A stretch of 64,000 nucleotides of DNA from Ruegeria arenilitoris. GTDB lineage: Bacteria > Pseudomonadota > Alphaproteobacteria > Rhodobacterales > Rhodobacteraceae. The stretch is from the NCBI RefSeq assembly GCF_013035425.1, contig NZ_WQHX01000001.1, positions 558,001 to 622,000 on the forward strand, in the 5' to 3' direction. Made by a program: the position numbers and the translations under genes. The notes below the pieces were generated by a model. The model did not search any database. It saw nothing but the letters and a program-made list of their open reading frames with translations, and was not told where the DNA came from. This document shows positions 45,678 to 54,945 of the stretch, piece after piece (the first letter of the stretch is position 1; each line of letters starts with the position of its first letter).

Positions 45678-48038
45678 CTAGCGATCATCTCCACCAGGGC
45701 CAATGTCATCAAGGTAATCTTCATCGATGGCGGCCTGCACCGCACCAGTCACTGCCTCGCGCTGCTTGGGTGACAAATCCTGAGCTTCCTTTTCATCAGC
45801 CAGTCGAACCGTTACCTCGCGGTGGGCGAACCGGATACCTTCTCGTGCAAAGAGTTCGCGAATTTCCTGGTAGACTTTTTTCCTCACCAACCACTGATCG
45901 CCGGGTTTGGTCATGAATTTTACGCGGATAATCATGGCTGAATCCTGCATTTCAATCACACCCTGCGATTTCAATGGCTGGATAAAGTTTTCTCCGATTA
46001 CGGGGTCGCTCAACAACTCTTGACCAAGCTTCTTAATCAGCTTTCGAACCTTTTCCACGTCAGTGTCATAGGTCACACGCAGCGGCAACTTCATAATAAC
46101 CCAGTCGCGAGAGTAATTCGTCAGCACTTTGATTTCGCCGAAAGGAATGGTGTTGAGCGCTCCCAAATGGTGGCGCAACTGAAACGATCGCACCGAAATC
46201 TTCTCGACCGTGCCTTTTACGTCGCCGATATCAATATATTCTCCTTTGCGGAAAGCATCATCCATCAAGAAAAACGCACCCGAAAAGATATCACGCACCA
46301 GCGTTTGCGAACCGAAACCCACGGCTAAACCGACCACACCTGCACCTGCAAACAATGGGCTGACGTTGATGCCTAGTTCCATCAGGATGATCAGCGCGAT
46401 TGTGACGACAACAACCGCCAGAATGGCCCCACGGAACAGTGGAAGCAGCGTGGCCAGTCGGCTCTGTCCGCCTTCACCGCCTTCGTCGCCCAGCTCTGCT
46501 TCGACACCGCCGTCATCGGACTCTTCTGCGATTTTCGTGTCGATCCAAATACGGAAAAAGTGAAAAAGGATATAACCTATAAACAGGATCACCATCACAT
46601 CCAGAGCCCGTTCGATCGGCAGGTCTTGGCTCCAATCGGCATCCGGGTACCAGATCACCACCAGTGCATACGCGCCTACTACAAAGGCAAGGATTCCTGC
46701 CACACGCCGGGCAAGGTCTTCGTAGGTCAGAAGATAGTGCTTTCGCAATTCAGCTTCTTCAGTTTCGAGAACTTCGCTTTCACCTTCGGGAGTTTCGGAG
46801 TTCAACTCTTCGATCATACGGGAACGATCGAAGTACCTTTCCAGCAGATAGTTCATTGCCCCATAAGCTATGACCACGGACATAAAGATCAGATATGTGC
46901 TGGCGATTAACGGTAGCGGAATCGGATTTTCCAGCGCCAGATCCACCGCAAGTCTGAACCAGCTGAACACAATATAGACAATCAAAGCAGGTGCCCAGGC
47001 AAAAGACACAAACCGCAGCAACCAAGAAACCTGGTCTGCAGCTCGCCCACCTCGTATTGCATGAGAAATGGCGCGGGCGTTGAACAGGATCATAAGGATG
47101 TTCCCAAAGGCACCCACCAATGTCAGGATGCCATATACCATTGCATAAACATTATAGTTCAGCCCGAAATCCGCCACCCATGTGGAAAACATCACCACGA
47201 TGATGTCAAAAGTAGCCAAGCCCGAAGCCCAAAAATAAAGCCTCTTTGCGTGCCGGTCCGAGAATGGCGGCAAACGATACTGGCTTAGATAAGGTGACAA
47301 TACCATTCGCCACAGATCTGAAACCGTGCGCGACAGAAAATATGCCGTAAAAATGGCTGTAACCGTAAACTGAACCGAAATATCTTCGGTTCTGCCAAAA
47401 ACCAGAAAACCAGCCACAAGGGCAAAGAGCATGGCAAAAATTGTCGCCCCGATCCCTGTTAAAAAACGCATCACCAGAAACGGCATTTTCTCGCGATAGC
47501 CGATCGGGTTTTCCTTAATCCGCGACACAACATAGCGACGGGCAATTCGCTTGCCGTAAATTTCGATGGACAGCCATCGCCCCACCAGCAGGAACAGAAT
47601 GTTCCAGCCCAAAAGCTCGACGTAGAACTGGATACGGCCATCCGGGCTCGTGTTGCGCAGGATATATTGCACCTCGAATATCGAGTAAGGCAGCGCCTCA
47701 AGCCGGGACTCCAAAGCCGCACGGAATTTCGAGAACCGCTCTTGCGCCTTCATCAACTGTGAACCGGCCGCCATGGGGTCGGACGATGATTCATCGCCGG
47801 GTTTACTATTTCCAGTCGCCGAAACAACTTGTCCCGTACTGTCGATAACTATTACGCTGGCACCTGCTTCTGTTGCGGCTCGGATCGCTCCGGCCAAATC
47901 ACCTTCAGGCGCTGCATCCTCACTCGTTCCAGAAGTATAGCCTGGGATCAAAGAACTCTGCGCTGTGGCCTCGGTGGGCAGACCCAGTGTTACGGACCAA
48001 AGTACCCAGACCAACGCGGCCAAGAGTTTCAGTTTCAT
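45678..48038 (-). CDS. Large MscS-family mechanosensitive channel
   Basis: About 786 residues. A signal peptide (MKLKLLAALVWVLWSVTLG) is followed by a periplasmic segment, many transmembrane helices and a C-terminal MscS core with the pore-lining helix GLAVGFGSQTLVRDIFSGAFFLMDD and the beta domain (RSFQLRHHLGALNTIPFGEI). It resembles the long MscK/YbdG-type channels that protect against osmotic downshock. The frame is open for another 143 codons upstream, but that part is not protein-like; the ATG at 48038 gives the signal peptide. It is a single gene between convergent and divergent neighbours. Confidence 0.92.
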   Translation of the reverse strand: MKLKLLAALVWVLWSVTLGLPTEATAQSSLIPGYTSGTSEDAAPEGDLAGAIRAATEAGASVIVIDSTGQVVSATGNSKPGDESSSDPMAAGSQLMKAQERFSKFRAALESRLEALPYSIFEVQYILRNTSPDGRIQFYVELLGWNILFLLVGRWLSIEIYGKRIARRYVVSRIKENPIGYREKMPFLVMRFLTGIGATIFAMLFALVAGFLVFGRTEDISVQFTVTAIFTAYFLSRTVSDLWRMVLSPYLSQYRLPPFSDRHAKRLYFWASGLATFDIIVVMFSTWVADFGLNYNVYAMVYGILTLVGAFGNILMILFNARAISHAIRGGRAADQVSWLLRFVSFAWAPALIVYIVFSWFRLAVDLALENPIPLPLIASTYLIFMSVVIAYGAMNYLLERYFDRSRMIEELNSETPEGESEVLETEEAELRKHYLLTYEDLARRVAGILAFVVGAYALVVIWYPDADWSQDLPIERALDVMVILFIGYILFHFFRIWIDTKIAEESDDGGVEAELGDEGGEGGQSRLATLLPLFRGAILAVVVVTIALIILMELGINVSPLFAGAGVVGLAVGFGSQTLVRDIFSGAFFLMDDAFRKGEYIDIGDVKGTVEKISVRSFQLRHHLGALNTIPFGEIKVLTNYSRDWVIMKLPLRVTYDTDVEKVRKLIKKLGQELLSDPVIGENFIQPLKSQGVIEMQDSAMIIRVKFMTKPGDQWLVRKKVYQEIRELFAREGIRFAHREVTVRLADEKEAQDLSPKQREAVTGAVQAAIDEDYLDDIGPGGDDR

Positions 48039-48420
48039 AGTTTTTTCATCCAGTTCAAAGTTGACGGATAGAGTACATAAGCTTTCGGTGTGGTTCAAAC
48101 CTTGTGCTAAGGCTTCCCGAATTCGTGTTTTGTCCGTGTTCCGAACGCTATGCTTGGCATAAACGGTTTTCAAGCCAATGAAATTTGAATATGACCGCCA
48201 GTAAAGGGCATTAGTGGCCGGCTCTTGCCGAGTGCAGGGGTCATATGTTGCGCTACGACGGATAAATAGGTCAGACAAACAAAAGGATCGCATTTTCCTA
48301 CTCGAAGTGTCTGGCGTATTGACAAGTGGCGATTTGCCTCTTTTGCAAGTGGCGGCAGAAGATGTACGATAAAGGGTGCAAACGCGCGGAGTTGCATCGA
48401 AACCTGAAGCAGGCAAAGGC
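48039..48420. other. Gap of 382 bases: divergent promoter region
   Basis: This region separates the MscS gene from the glycosyltransferase cluster and should hold both promoters. No RNA gene or coding frame is convincing. A direct repeat CAAGTGGCG occurs at 48323-48331 and 48346-48354, about two helical turns apart, 67-98 bases upstream of the first cluster gene; a TTGACA overlaps the first copy. Confidence 0.4.
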
Positions 48421-49635
48421 ATGAGCCTAGGCAAAACAAACGAAAATAAAGGCCGCGCACCGCGCATCCTATTTTACAGTCACGATACGTTCGGTCTGGG
48501 CCATTTACGGCGCTCTCGCGCTTTGGCTTCTGCGTTGACACAGGCAGATCCCAGCGCATCGGCTCTGATTCTGACCGGTTCGCCAGTTGCCGGTCGCTTC
48601 ACCTTTCCGCAACGTGTCGATCACGTGCGATTGCCCGGAGTCACCAAAAGAGCCGACGGATCATATGCGTCGCAGACCATTGGTATGGGCATAGATGAAG
48701 TGACCGAGTTGCGATCGAATCTTATCAAGACGGCCGTCCAGCATTTTGATCCTGACGTGCTGATCGTTGACAAAGAACCCACCGGCTTCCGCGGTGAATT
48801 GCTGCCGACGCTTGAATATCTGGAAAACTCATGCAGCACACGGCTGGTGTTAGGGCTTCGTGATGTTCTGGACGAACCCGAAGTTTTGGCCGCTGAATGG
48901 GAGCGGAAAGAGGCGCTAATCGCGACCGAAAGGTATTACGACGAAATCTGGGTGTATGGGCTTCGCTCTGTCTACGATCCGACCATCGGCTTGCCGCTCA
49001 GCCCTGCTGCACAAGCCCGCATTCATTGGACAGGTTATCTGCGACGCGATTTGGGGCCAATCGGTGAAGCGCCCGAACAGCCCTATATATTAATTACGCC
49101 CGGCGGTGGTGGTGACGGAAAAGCGATGGTGAATCTAGTGCTCTCGGCTTACGAAAAAGACGAGAATCTTTCGCCGCGCGCAATACTGGTTTACGGCCCT
49201 TTCCTGTCAGGTGAGCTGCGCGACGAATTCGAGGCACGCGTTGCCGCATTGAATGGCCGCGTCACGGCGGTTGGATTTGAATCCCAGATCGAAACTCTGT
49301 TTGCTGGCGCGGCTGGTGTCGTCTGTATGGGTGGCTACAACACGTTCTGCGAGGTTCTGTCTTTTGACAAACGAGCCGTCATTGTTCCACGCACTACACC
49401 ACGGCTGGAGCAATGGATTCGCGCCTCTCGGGCCGAGGATCTGGGACTTGTCCGGATGTTGGACGAAAAACGCGACGGGCTGACGCCAGAGGCCATGATC
49501 CGCGCTATTCGAGATTTGCCGAACCAACCGCTACCATCCGAGGCCATAGAAAGCGGATTGCTGGACGGGCTCGATTATGTAGCAAACCGTATCGACGTAT
49601 TACTGGAACCGGACCAAGAGCGCGCGACGGGATGA
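48421..49635 (+). CDS. COG4671-type predicted glycosyltransferase
   Basis: This 404-residue GT-B-fold protein has the signature ILFYSHDTFGLGHLRRSRALA of the COG4671 predicted glycosyltransferases (MurG-like), and a C-terminal GGYNTFCEVLSFDKRAVIVPR sugar-nucleotide site. The donor and acceptor are unknown. I started at the ATG at 48421. It is the first of seven overlapping genes; the gene at 52533 is a distant paralog that shares the GHL..S.ALA and GYNT features. Confidence 0.87.
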   Translation: MSLGKTNENKGRAPRILFYSHDTFGLGHLRRSRALASALTQADPSASALILTGSPVAGRFTFPQRVDHVRLPGVTKRADGSYASQTIGMGIDEVTELRSNLIKTAVQHFDPDVLIVDKEPTGFRGELLPTLEYLENSCSTRLVLGLRDVLDEPEVLAAEWERKEALIATERYYDEIWVYGLRSVYDPTIGLPLSPAAQARIHWTGYLRRDLGPIGEAPEQPYILITPGGGGDGKAMVNLVLSAYEKDENLSPRAILVYGPFLSGELRDEFEARVAALNGRVTAVGFESQIETLFAGAAGVVCMGGYNTFCEVLSFDKRAVIVPRTTPRLEQWIRASRAEDLGLVRMLDEKRDGLTPEAMIRAIRDLPNQPLPSEAIESGLLDGLDYVANRIDVLLEPDQERATG

Positions 49636-50879
49636 ACGCTAAAGGCCCCAATCTGGCGGTGCTGGTCAAAGGCTGGCCGCGCCTATCCGAGACCTTCATC
49701 GCTCAGGAACTTGTTGCGCTGCAGAATGCAGGCCACTCGTTCGATATTTGGTCTCTTCGCCATCCAACGGACACCAAACGCCATCCACTGCACGACAAGT
49801 TCCGTGGGCAGGTGCACTACCTGCCCGAGTATCTTTACGACGAACCAAATCGATTGGACGCTGCGCGGGGAATTGCGGTTCACCTTCCCGGATATGAAGC
49901 CGCCTACCGGATTTTTCGTAAGGATTTGCGTCGCGACCCAACCCACAATCGTATTCGTCGATTCGGGCAGGCTTGCGTATTGGCCGCCGAGTTACCCGCG
50001 GGAACACGGGCGCTTTACGCACATTTCCTGCACACGCCCTCTTCAGTTGCGCGGTACGCCGCCATTATGCGCGATCTACCTTGGAGTTTCTCGGCTCATG
50101 CCAAGGACATTTGGACATCTCCGGACTGGGAGAAGCGGGAAAAATTACAAGCGGTCACTTACGGAGCCACGTTTGGAGCGACCTGCACGGCTATCGGTGC
50201 CGACCACCTGAGAGGTCTGGCAGACGACCCCGACCGGGTGGATCTGATTTACCATGGCCTTGACCTGAGCCGTTTTCCGGAGCCGCCAGATAGAACCGAA
50301 CGCGCGAACAATAGCCCTTTCCGTATGCTCTCGGTCGGTAGATTAGTCGAAAAAAAGGGGTTTGACAGGCTCTTGGACGCTTTCGCCCTTCTTCCTTCAT
50401 CGCTGGATTGGTTTTGGACGCATATCGGTGGCGGCGCGCTGGATCGGGAACTGCGCTCTTATGCAAGCTCAAGAGGATTGTCGGATCGCATCACTTGGAA
50501 AGGTGCCTGTGATCAACCCGAGGTCGTCGCAGAAATGCGCCAGTCGGACCTATTCGTACTACCCAGTCGCATAGCAACGGATGGTGACCGCGACGGTCTG
50601 CCAAATGTTCTGATGGAGGCTGCTTCTCAGCGTCTACCAATCCTTTCGACGCCAGTCTCGGCCATTCCCGAATTCATTCAAAACGGCACGCATGGTATTC
50701 TGTCCCGGGACGAACCAACGGCTTTGGCGGACGCGATCATTGAAGTCGCAGAAAACCCCGAAAACGCCGCACACATGGCGGACGCTGCATACACACGTCT
50801 GCTTGCCGAATTTCGAATGGCCCCCGGCATTGCCCGGTTGTCAAAACGGTTAAATGAAATGTGTGCGGGTCTCATCTGA
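49632..50879 (+). CDS. Glycosyltransferase family 4
   Basis: This 415-residue protein shows a GT4 C-terminal domain: LSVGRLVEKKGFDRLLDAFA, then the DGLPNVLMEAASQRLPI segment with the E-x7-E type donor site. The N-terminal acceptor domain has FSAHAKDIWTSPDW. The ATG at 49632 overlaps the previous stop by four bases. Together with its neighbours it implies stepwise assembly of a short glycan. Confidence 0.9.
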   Translation: MNAKGPNLAVLVKGWPRLSETFIAQELVALQNAGHSFDIWSLRHPTDTKRHPLHDKFRGQVHYLPEYLYDEPNRLDAARGIAVHLPGYEAAYRIFRKDLRRDPTHNRIRRFGQACVLAAELPAGTRALYAHFLHTPSSVARYAAIMRDLPWSFSAHAKDIWTSPDWEKREKLQAVTYGATFGATCTAIGADHLRGLADDPDRVDLIYHGLDLSRFPEPPDRTERANNSPFRMLSVGRLVEKKGFDRLLDAFALLPSSLDWFWTHIGGGALDRELRSYASSRGLSDRITWKGACDQPEVVAEMRQSDLFVLPSRIATDGDRDGLPNVLMEAASQRLPILSTPVSAIPEFIQNGTHGILSRDEPTALADAIIEVAENPENAAHMADAAYTRLLAEFRMAPGIARLSKRLNEMCAGLI

Positions 50880-51955
50880 TGGCAAGGGTTGCTTTTTACG
50901 CGCCTATGAAATCTCCGAACAGTTCAAAACCGTCCGGAGATCGGGAAATGGCCCGAAACCTGATGGCGGCAATCAAAGCTCAAGGAGATCGGGTGGATTT
51001 AGCGTCGGAACTGCGAATCTACGACAAGTTAGGCAACCCAGCTACGCAAGCGGAACTGCTGGAACGGGCACAAATTGAGGCAAATCGCCTGATTCACGAG
51101 CTTCCGCGGGACACCGAGATTTGGGTAAACTACCACAACTACTACAAGGCCCCCGACCTATTGGGACCAAAAGTCTGCAAAGCTCGTGAGATCCCTTACG
51201 TTCAGCTTGAAAGTACCAGAGCGCTTAGTCGCCTAACAGGGCCATGGGCAAGTTTTGCCCGAGCAGCGCATGAAGCATGCGATGCGGCAGACCTGATTTT
51301 TTATCTCACCGCAAATGACCTGATTGCGTTGGAACGTGAACGTTTCAAAAGTCAGGTGTTAGTTGAAATGCCGCCTTTTCTGCCAATCGACGAATTGCCC
51401 AATGCGTCCTTGAATGACGGTCCAATGCTGGCCGTGGGGATGATGCGAAGCGGGGACAAACTGGCTTCGTACCGAATTCTGGCAGAAACGCTGAATCTTT
51501 TGACCGGTGATTGGAAACTGAATATTGCTGGCGATGGGCCTGCCCGACACGACGTTCTATCGTTGATGGAGCCCTTTGGGAAAAAGGTTCAATTTTTGGG
51601 GCAATTGGACCGGATCCAATTGCAACGCGAATACGAAAGTGCGTCTATACTTGTCTGGCCGGGCGTGAATGAGGCCTATGGCATGGTCTATCTTGAAGCG
51701 CAGGCGGCAGGGCTGCCAGTTTCAGCGCAAGATCGACCCGGAGTACGCGATGTTCTTATGCCGTCCTCTTATCCTGGAATCGAAGACGGACCCCGGGGTC
51801 TTGCCGACCAAATCCAGAATTTTTTGGCCGATCTTTCCTTGCGCCGTTCTGAGGGCGCGCGTGCGCGGAAGTATGTGGCAGAACGTCACCTTTTGCCTAA
51901 AGCAACCAAGCGGTTTTGGACCGCAGTTCGACCATTATTGGAGGCACGATCATGA
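50879..51955 (+). CDS. Glycosyltransferase (GT4-like)
   Basis: This 358-residue protein opens with VAFYAPMKSPNSSKPSGDREMA and has the C-terminal donor site VWPGVNEAYGMVYLEAQAAGLPV. The N-terminal half is shorter and less conserved than in usual GT4 proteins. Its ATG overlaps the previous stop by one base (TGATG). The substrate is not determined. Confidence 0.88.
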   Translation: MARVAFYAPMKSPNSSKPSGDREMARNLMAAIKAQGDRVDLASELRIYDKLGNPATQAELLERAQIEANRLIHELPRDTEIWVNYHNYYKAPDLLGPKVCKAREIPYVQLESTRALSRLTGPWASFARAAHEACDAADLIFYLTANDLIALERERFKSQVLVEMPPFLPIDELPNASLNDGPMLAVGMMRSGDKLASYRILAETLNLLTGDWKLNIAGDGPARHDVLSLMEPFGKKVQFLGQLDRIQLQREYESASILVWPGVNEAYGMVYLEAQAAGLPVSAQDRPGVRDVLMPSSYPGIEDGPRGLADQIQNFLADLSLRRSEGARARKYVAERHLLPKATKRFWTAVRPLLEARS

Positions 51956-52536
51956 ACCGTCTTGCACTGCTGCGTCACGGACATACGCAATGGAACCGCG
52001 CTGGCAAAATTCAGGGCCGCACCGACATCCCGCTGGATGCCGAGGCTCGTTCCGAGTTGTCCGGCTATAGCCTGCCGGCCCCTTGGAATAGCGCGGTGTT
52101 GTGGTCAAGTCCGCTTGAACGAGCCAAAGAAACTGCTCAATTGGTTGCGGGTCGCTCTCCGCGCATTTCAGATGCTCTTACCGAAATGGACTGGGGGCAT
52201 TGGGAGGGGCAACGCGGTCAGGATTTGATCGCAGAACCAGACAGCACCTTTCGTCATATTGAGGACTGGGGCTGGGACTACCGCCCTCCGCAAGGCGAAA
52301 GCCCGGCCGAGCTGTGGGCGCGATTGAAACCTTGGCTTCAAATGCTGCAAGGTGAAAATTTGGCTGTCTGTCACATAGGTATAATGCGGGTCATTCTTGC
52401 GAAGGCATCCGGGTGGGAGTTTCAAGGTCCCGCACCTTTCAAAATCAAGAGAAACCGTTTGTACATAGTACATCTCGATACCATGCGGGCCGAGCCTGAC
52501 CCGCTCCGTTTGCCAAGGCACGAGGTATCCGGATGA
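51952..52536 (+). CDS. Histidine phosphatase (phosphoglycerate mutase-like)
   Basis: This 194-residue protein has the RHG motif in LLRHGHTQWN, with further family contacts SSPLERAKETAQL, TEMDWGHWEGQ and VCHIGIMRVIL. The family includes CobC-like and sugar-phosphate phosphatases. It lies inside a glycosyltransferase run with four-base overlaps on both sides, which suggests removal of a phosphate from a sugar or lipid intermediate rather than cobalamin synthesis. GGAGG lies seven bases before the ATG. Confidence 0.88.
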   Translation: MNRLALLRHGHTQWNRAGKIQGRTDIPLDAEARSELSGYSLPAPWNSAVLWSSPLERAKETAQLVAGRSPRISDALTEMDWGHWEGQRGQDLIAEPDSTFRHIEDWGWDYRPPQGESPAELWARLKPWLQMLQGENLAVCHIGIMRVILAKASGWEFQGPAPFKIKRNRLYIVHLDTMRAEPDPLRLPRHEVSG

Positions 52537-53675
52537 AAGTCATGATCGTCGTGACACATCTGTTGGGCACAGGGCACCTGAGCCGGGCGCTGACCTTGGG
52601 CCGGGCATTTTCACAAAAACAGCATCAAGTTTTTGTAGTCTCAGGTGGAATGCCAGCACCGCAGTTGGACACGACAGGATTAACATTGTTTGGGTTGCCG
52701 CCTCTCCGGTCAGACGGCACTCACTTCACGCGATTATTAGATCAGTACAGTGAGGTCGCTGACCTCAACTACATGGACGCCAGAACCGAAGCCTTGGAGA
52801 AAGCTTTAATTTCGTTTCAGCCAGACGTATTAATAACGGAACTTTTCCCATTTGGACGGCGAGCACTTACTGCCGAGTTTCTCAATGTTTTGTCAGCAGC
52901 TCGCGCTCTGACAAAACCACCGATCATTCTTGCATCGATCCGTGACATTCTGGCGCCACCTTCCAAGCCATCAAAGGCTGAGAGGACGGATGAAATTATA
53001 GGGCAGTTCTATGATGCCGTTCTGGTACATTCTGAACCTTCGATTACCCAGTTAAGCGTCAGTTGGCCGGTATCAGACTTACTGGCCCGACGGTTACGTT
53101 ATACAGGATTTGTTGCTCCAAATTCCCCTGAGCCTCACCCTGATGGCTTGGGGACCGGAGAGATTTTGGTCAGTGCTGGCGGAGGTTCGGTCGGACAGCC
53201 GATTTTTCACGCGGCGATCGAGGCCGCTCGGAAAATGCAGGGCCATCGCTGGCGACTTCTGGTTGGCGGTCAAGACGCTCCGGCCCGCATAGCACATCTG
53301 ACGGAATTGGCGGAAGGCGCGCCAGTTACCATTGAATCGGTGCGGCCCGACTTTCGACAGATGCTGCCTTTGGCAGCCGCTTCGGTCAGCATGTGCGGTT
53401 ACAACACCGCGATGGACTTGCTTCAAACCGGTGTTCCTGCCGTTTTGATCCCATTCGACGATGGTAACGAGGTCGAACAAACATTGCGCGCGCGCAGCCT
53501 GGCGCATCAATCTGGATTTGCCACGGTCGCCAACTCCGACCTGAATGCTCAAACCCTTGCCAAGGCCGTAAAAACGGTGCTGTCAAACAAAAGGCGAGCC
53601 AAAATGACTCATGGAGTCGATGGGGCAAATAAATCAGTCGAAATTTCAGAAGAAATTTGGAAAGCCAAACAATGA
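52533..53675 (+). CDS. MurG/COG4671-like glycosyltransferase
   Basis: This 380-residue GT-B protein starts MKVMIVVTHLLGTGHLSRALT and has LVSAGGGSVGQPIF and a C-terminal CGYNTAMDLLQTGVPAVLIPF donor site. It is a distant paralog of the first cluster gene at 48421. Substrates are unknown. It overlaps the phosphatase and deacetylase genes by four bases each. Confidence 0.87.
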   Translation: MKVMIVVTHLLGTGHLSRALTLGRAFSQKQHQVFVVSGGMPAPQLDTTGLTLFGLPPLRSDGTHFTRLLDQYSEVADLNYMDARTEALEKALISFQPDVLITELFPFGRRALTAEFLNVLSAARALTKPPIILASIRDILAPPSKPSKAERTDEIIGQFYDAVLVHSEPSITQLSVSWPVSDLLARRLRYTGFVAPNSPEPHPDGLGTGEILVSAGGGSVGQPIFHAAIEAARKMQGHRWRLLVGGQDAPARIAHLTELAEGAPVTIESVRPDFRQMLPLAAASVSMCGYNTAMDLLQTGVPAVLIPFDDGNEVEQTLRARSLAHQSGFATVANSDLNAQTLAKAVKTVLSNKRRAKMTHGVDGANKSVEISEEIWKAKQ

Positions 53676-54448
53676 GCGTCGACTGGACTCCTTTGCGGAA
53701 CGAACTGCGACATTGGCAAGCAGATGATTTAGAGTTTCCGCTTTGGTGGCGGGACGACGACGCAATTTCTGTTACGGATCAACTTAAAACTCTTACGGCA
53801 ATCTCAGAGTCGCTTGAATTACCCGTTCACCTAGCGGTAATTCCTCAGGAAGCTAGAACTTCGCTGGTTGATTTTTGTGCCGACAGTCCCTTTCTGATCC
53901 CGGTTGTACACGGTTGGGCGCATCAGAATCATGCCCCTGACGTTGAAAAGAAATCCGAGTTTCGCTTGCATCGGCCAATGGCGGAAATGGTAGCTGAAAT
54001 TAAAAATGGAATAAACAAATTGGGGAATTTGTTTGGTGACCGTCTGTGCCCCATGTTTGTCCCACCTTGGAACCGAATTGCTGCAGAAACCGTTCAACAA
54101 TTGCCTATTCTGGGCTTTCGATTCCTGTCGACTGCCACGCCACGCGAAACCAGATTTATTGCGCCCGGGCTTGAACAGATAAATACCCACATCGACCCGA
54201 TTGATTGGCATGGAACTCGAAGTTTGATCGAACCGGACATCATTGTCGGCGACGTAGTGAGCCTGCTGCGCGATCGCCGCGAAGGGCTGGCAGACAACTC
54301 TGAACCCTTAGGTGTGCTGACGCATCACCTTGTCCACGATCAAGCTGTCTGGGCATTTACCCGGGAACTGATAGTTAGGCTTCTTGAAGGTCCCGCAACT
54401 GTCTGGGCCGATCTCGAAACACTGAATAACCAAGGAGACCATGGATGA
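53672..54448 (+). CDS. NodB-fold polysaccharide deacetylase-like protein
   Basis: This 258-residue protein has degenerate but readable carbohydrate esterase 4 motifs: WWRDDDAIS (motif 1 aspartates), VVHGWAHQNH (motif 2 histidines), FVPPWNR (motif 3) and late DWHG and THHLVHDQAVW segments. This is close to the DUF2334-like predicted deacetylases. No signal peptide is present, so it would act in the cytoplasm on a precursor. The ATG at 53672 overlaps the previous stop. Confidence 0.85.
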   Translation: MSVDWTPLRNELRHWQADDLEFPLWWRDDDAISVTDQLKTLTAISESLELPVHLAVIPQEARTSLVDFCADSPFLIPVVHGWAHQNHAPDVEKKSEFRLHRPMAEMVAEIKNGINKLGNLFGDRLCPMFVPPWNRIAAETVQQLPILGFRFLSTATPRETRFIAPGLEQINTHIDPIDWHGTRSLIEPDIIVGDVVSLLRDRREGLADNSEPLGVLTHHLVHDQAVWAFTRELIVRLLEGPATVWADLETLNNQGDHG

Positions 54449-54945
54449 GCCGATTGGATTCCATGCTGCGCCGCCTTACCGCTCAAAGGGATGGTCTGAA
54501 CTGGGCCGCCAATCAAATTGCCGGCCGTGAGGGCGATGTTTTGGATATGGGGCTTGGAAATGGTCGCACGTATGATCATCTGAGAGAAATTCTGCCAGAT
54601 CGGCGAATTTGGGTAATGGACCGCGCGCTGCAATGTCATCCGTCTTGTGTGCCTCCGGCCCAAGACTTTCTACAGGGCGAGGCAGAACCGATGCTGCAAA
54701 AGCTCGCCAGTATGGGTCGCAGAATTATTTTGGCACACTACGATTTCGGGCGAGGCATCAAGGCCGAAGACGTTGCCGAGGCCGCCCGCCTAAGCCCTTT
54801 GATTTCAAAGGTAATGCTGCCTGATGGTTTATTGATCTCAGGGCAGCCTTTGGTGGGTCTTGATCAGATTAAAGGCCCGGAAACAATCGCTCCGGACCGA
54901 TATTTGTTCTATCGCGCTGGATCAGGCGACACGCTGCCCACGTGA
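54445..54945 (+). CDS. Small class I SAM-dependent methyltransferase, paralog of 37637-38134
   Basis: This 166-residue protein has motif I as VLDMGLGNGRTYDHL, the same GLGNGRTY block as the copy at 37637, and LPDGLLISGQPLV later. It is the last gene of the seven-gene cluster, overlapping the deacetylase gene by four bases. Its 3' end overlaps the convergent phnM by 24 bases. A methyl cap or methylated sugar is a plausible product. Confidence 0.83.
   Translation: MSRLDSMLRRLTAQRDGLNWAANQIAGREGDVLDMGLGNGRTYDHLREILPDRRIWVMDRALQCHPSCVPPAQDFLQGEAEPMLQKLASMGRRIILAHYDFGRGIKAEDVAEAARLSPLISKVMLPDGLLISGQPLVGLDQIKGPETIAPDRYLFYRAGSGDTLPT

Noticed and set aside
48039-48467. 143-codon N-terminal extension of the MscS protein
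   Set aside because: The extension is Arg/Ser/Cys-rich without family features, and a normal signal peptide starts at 48038.
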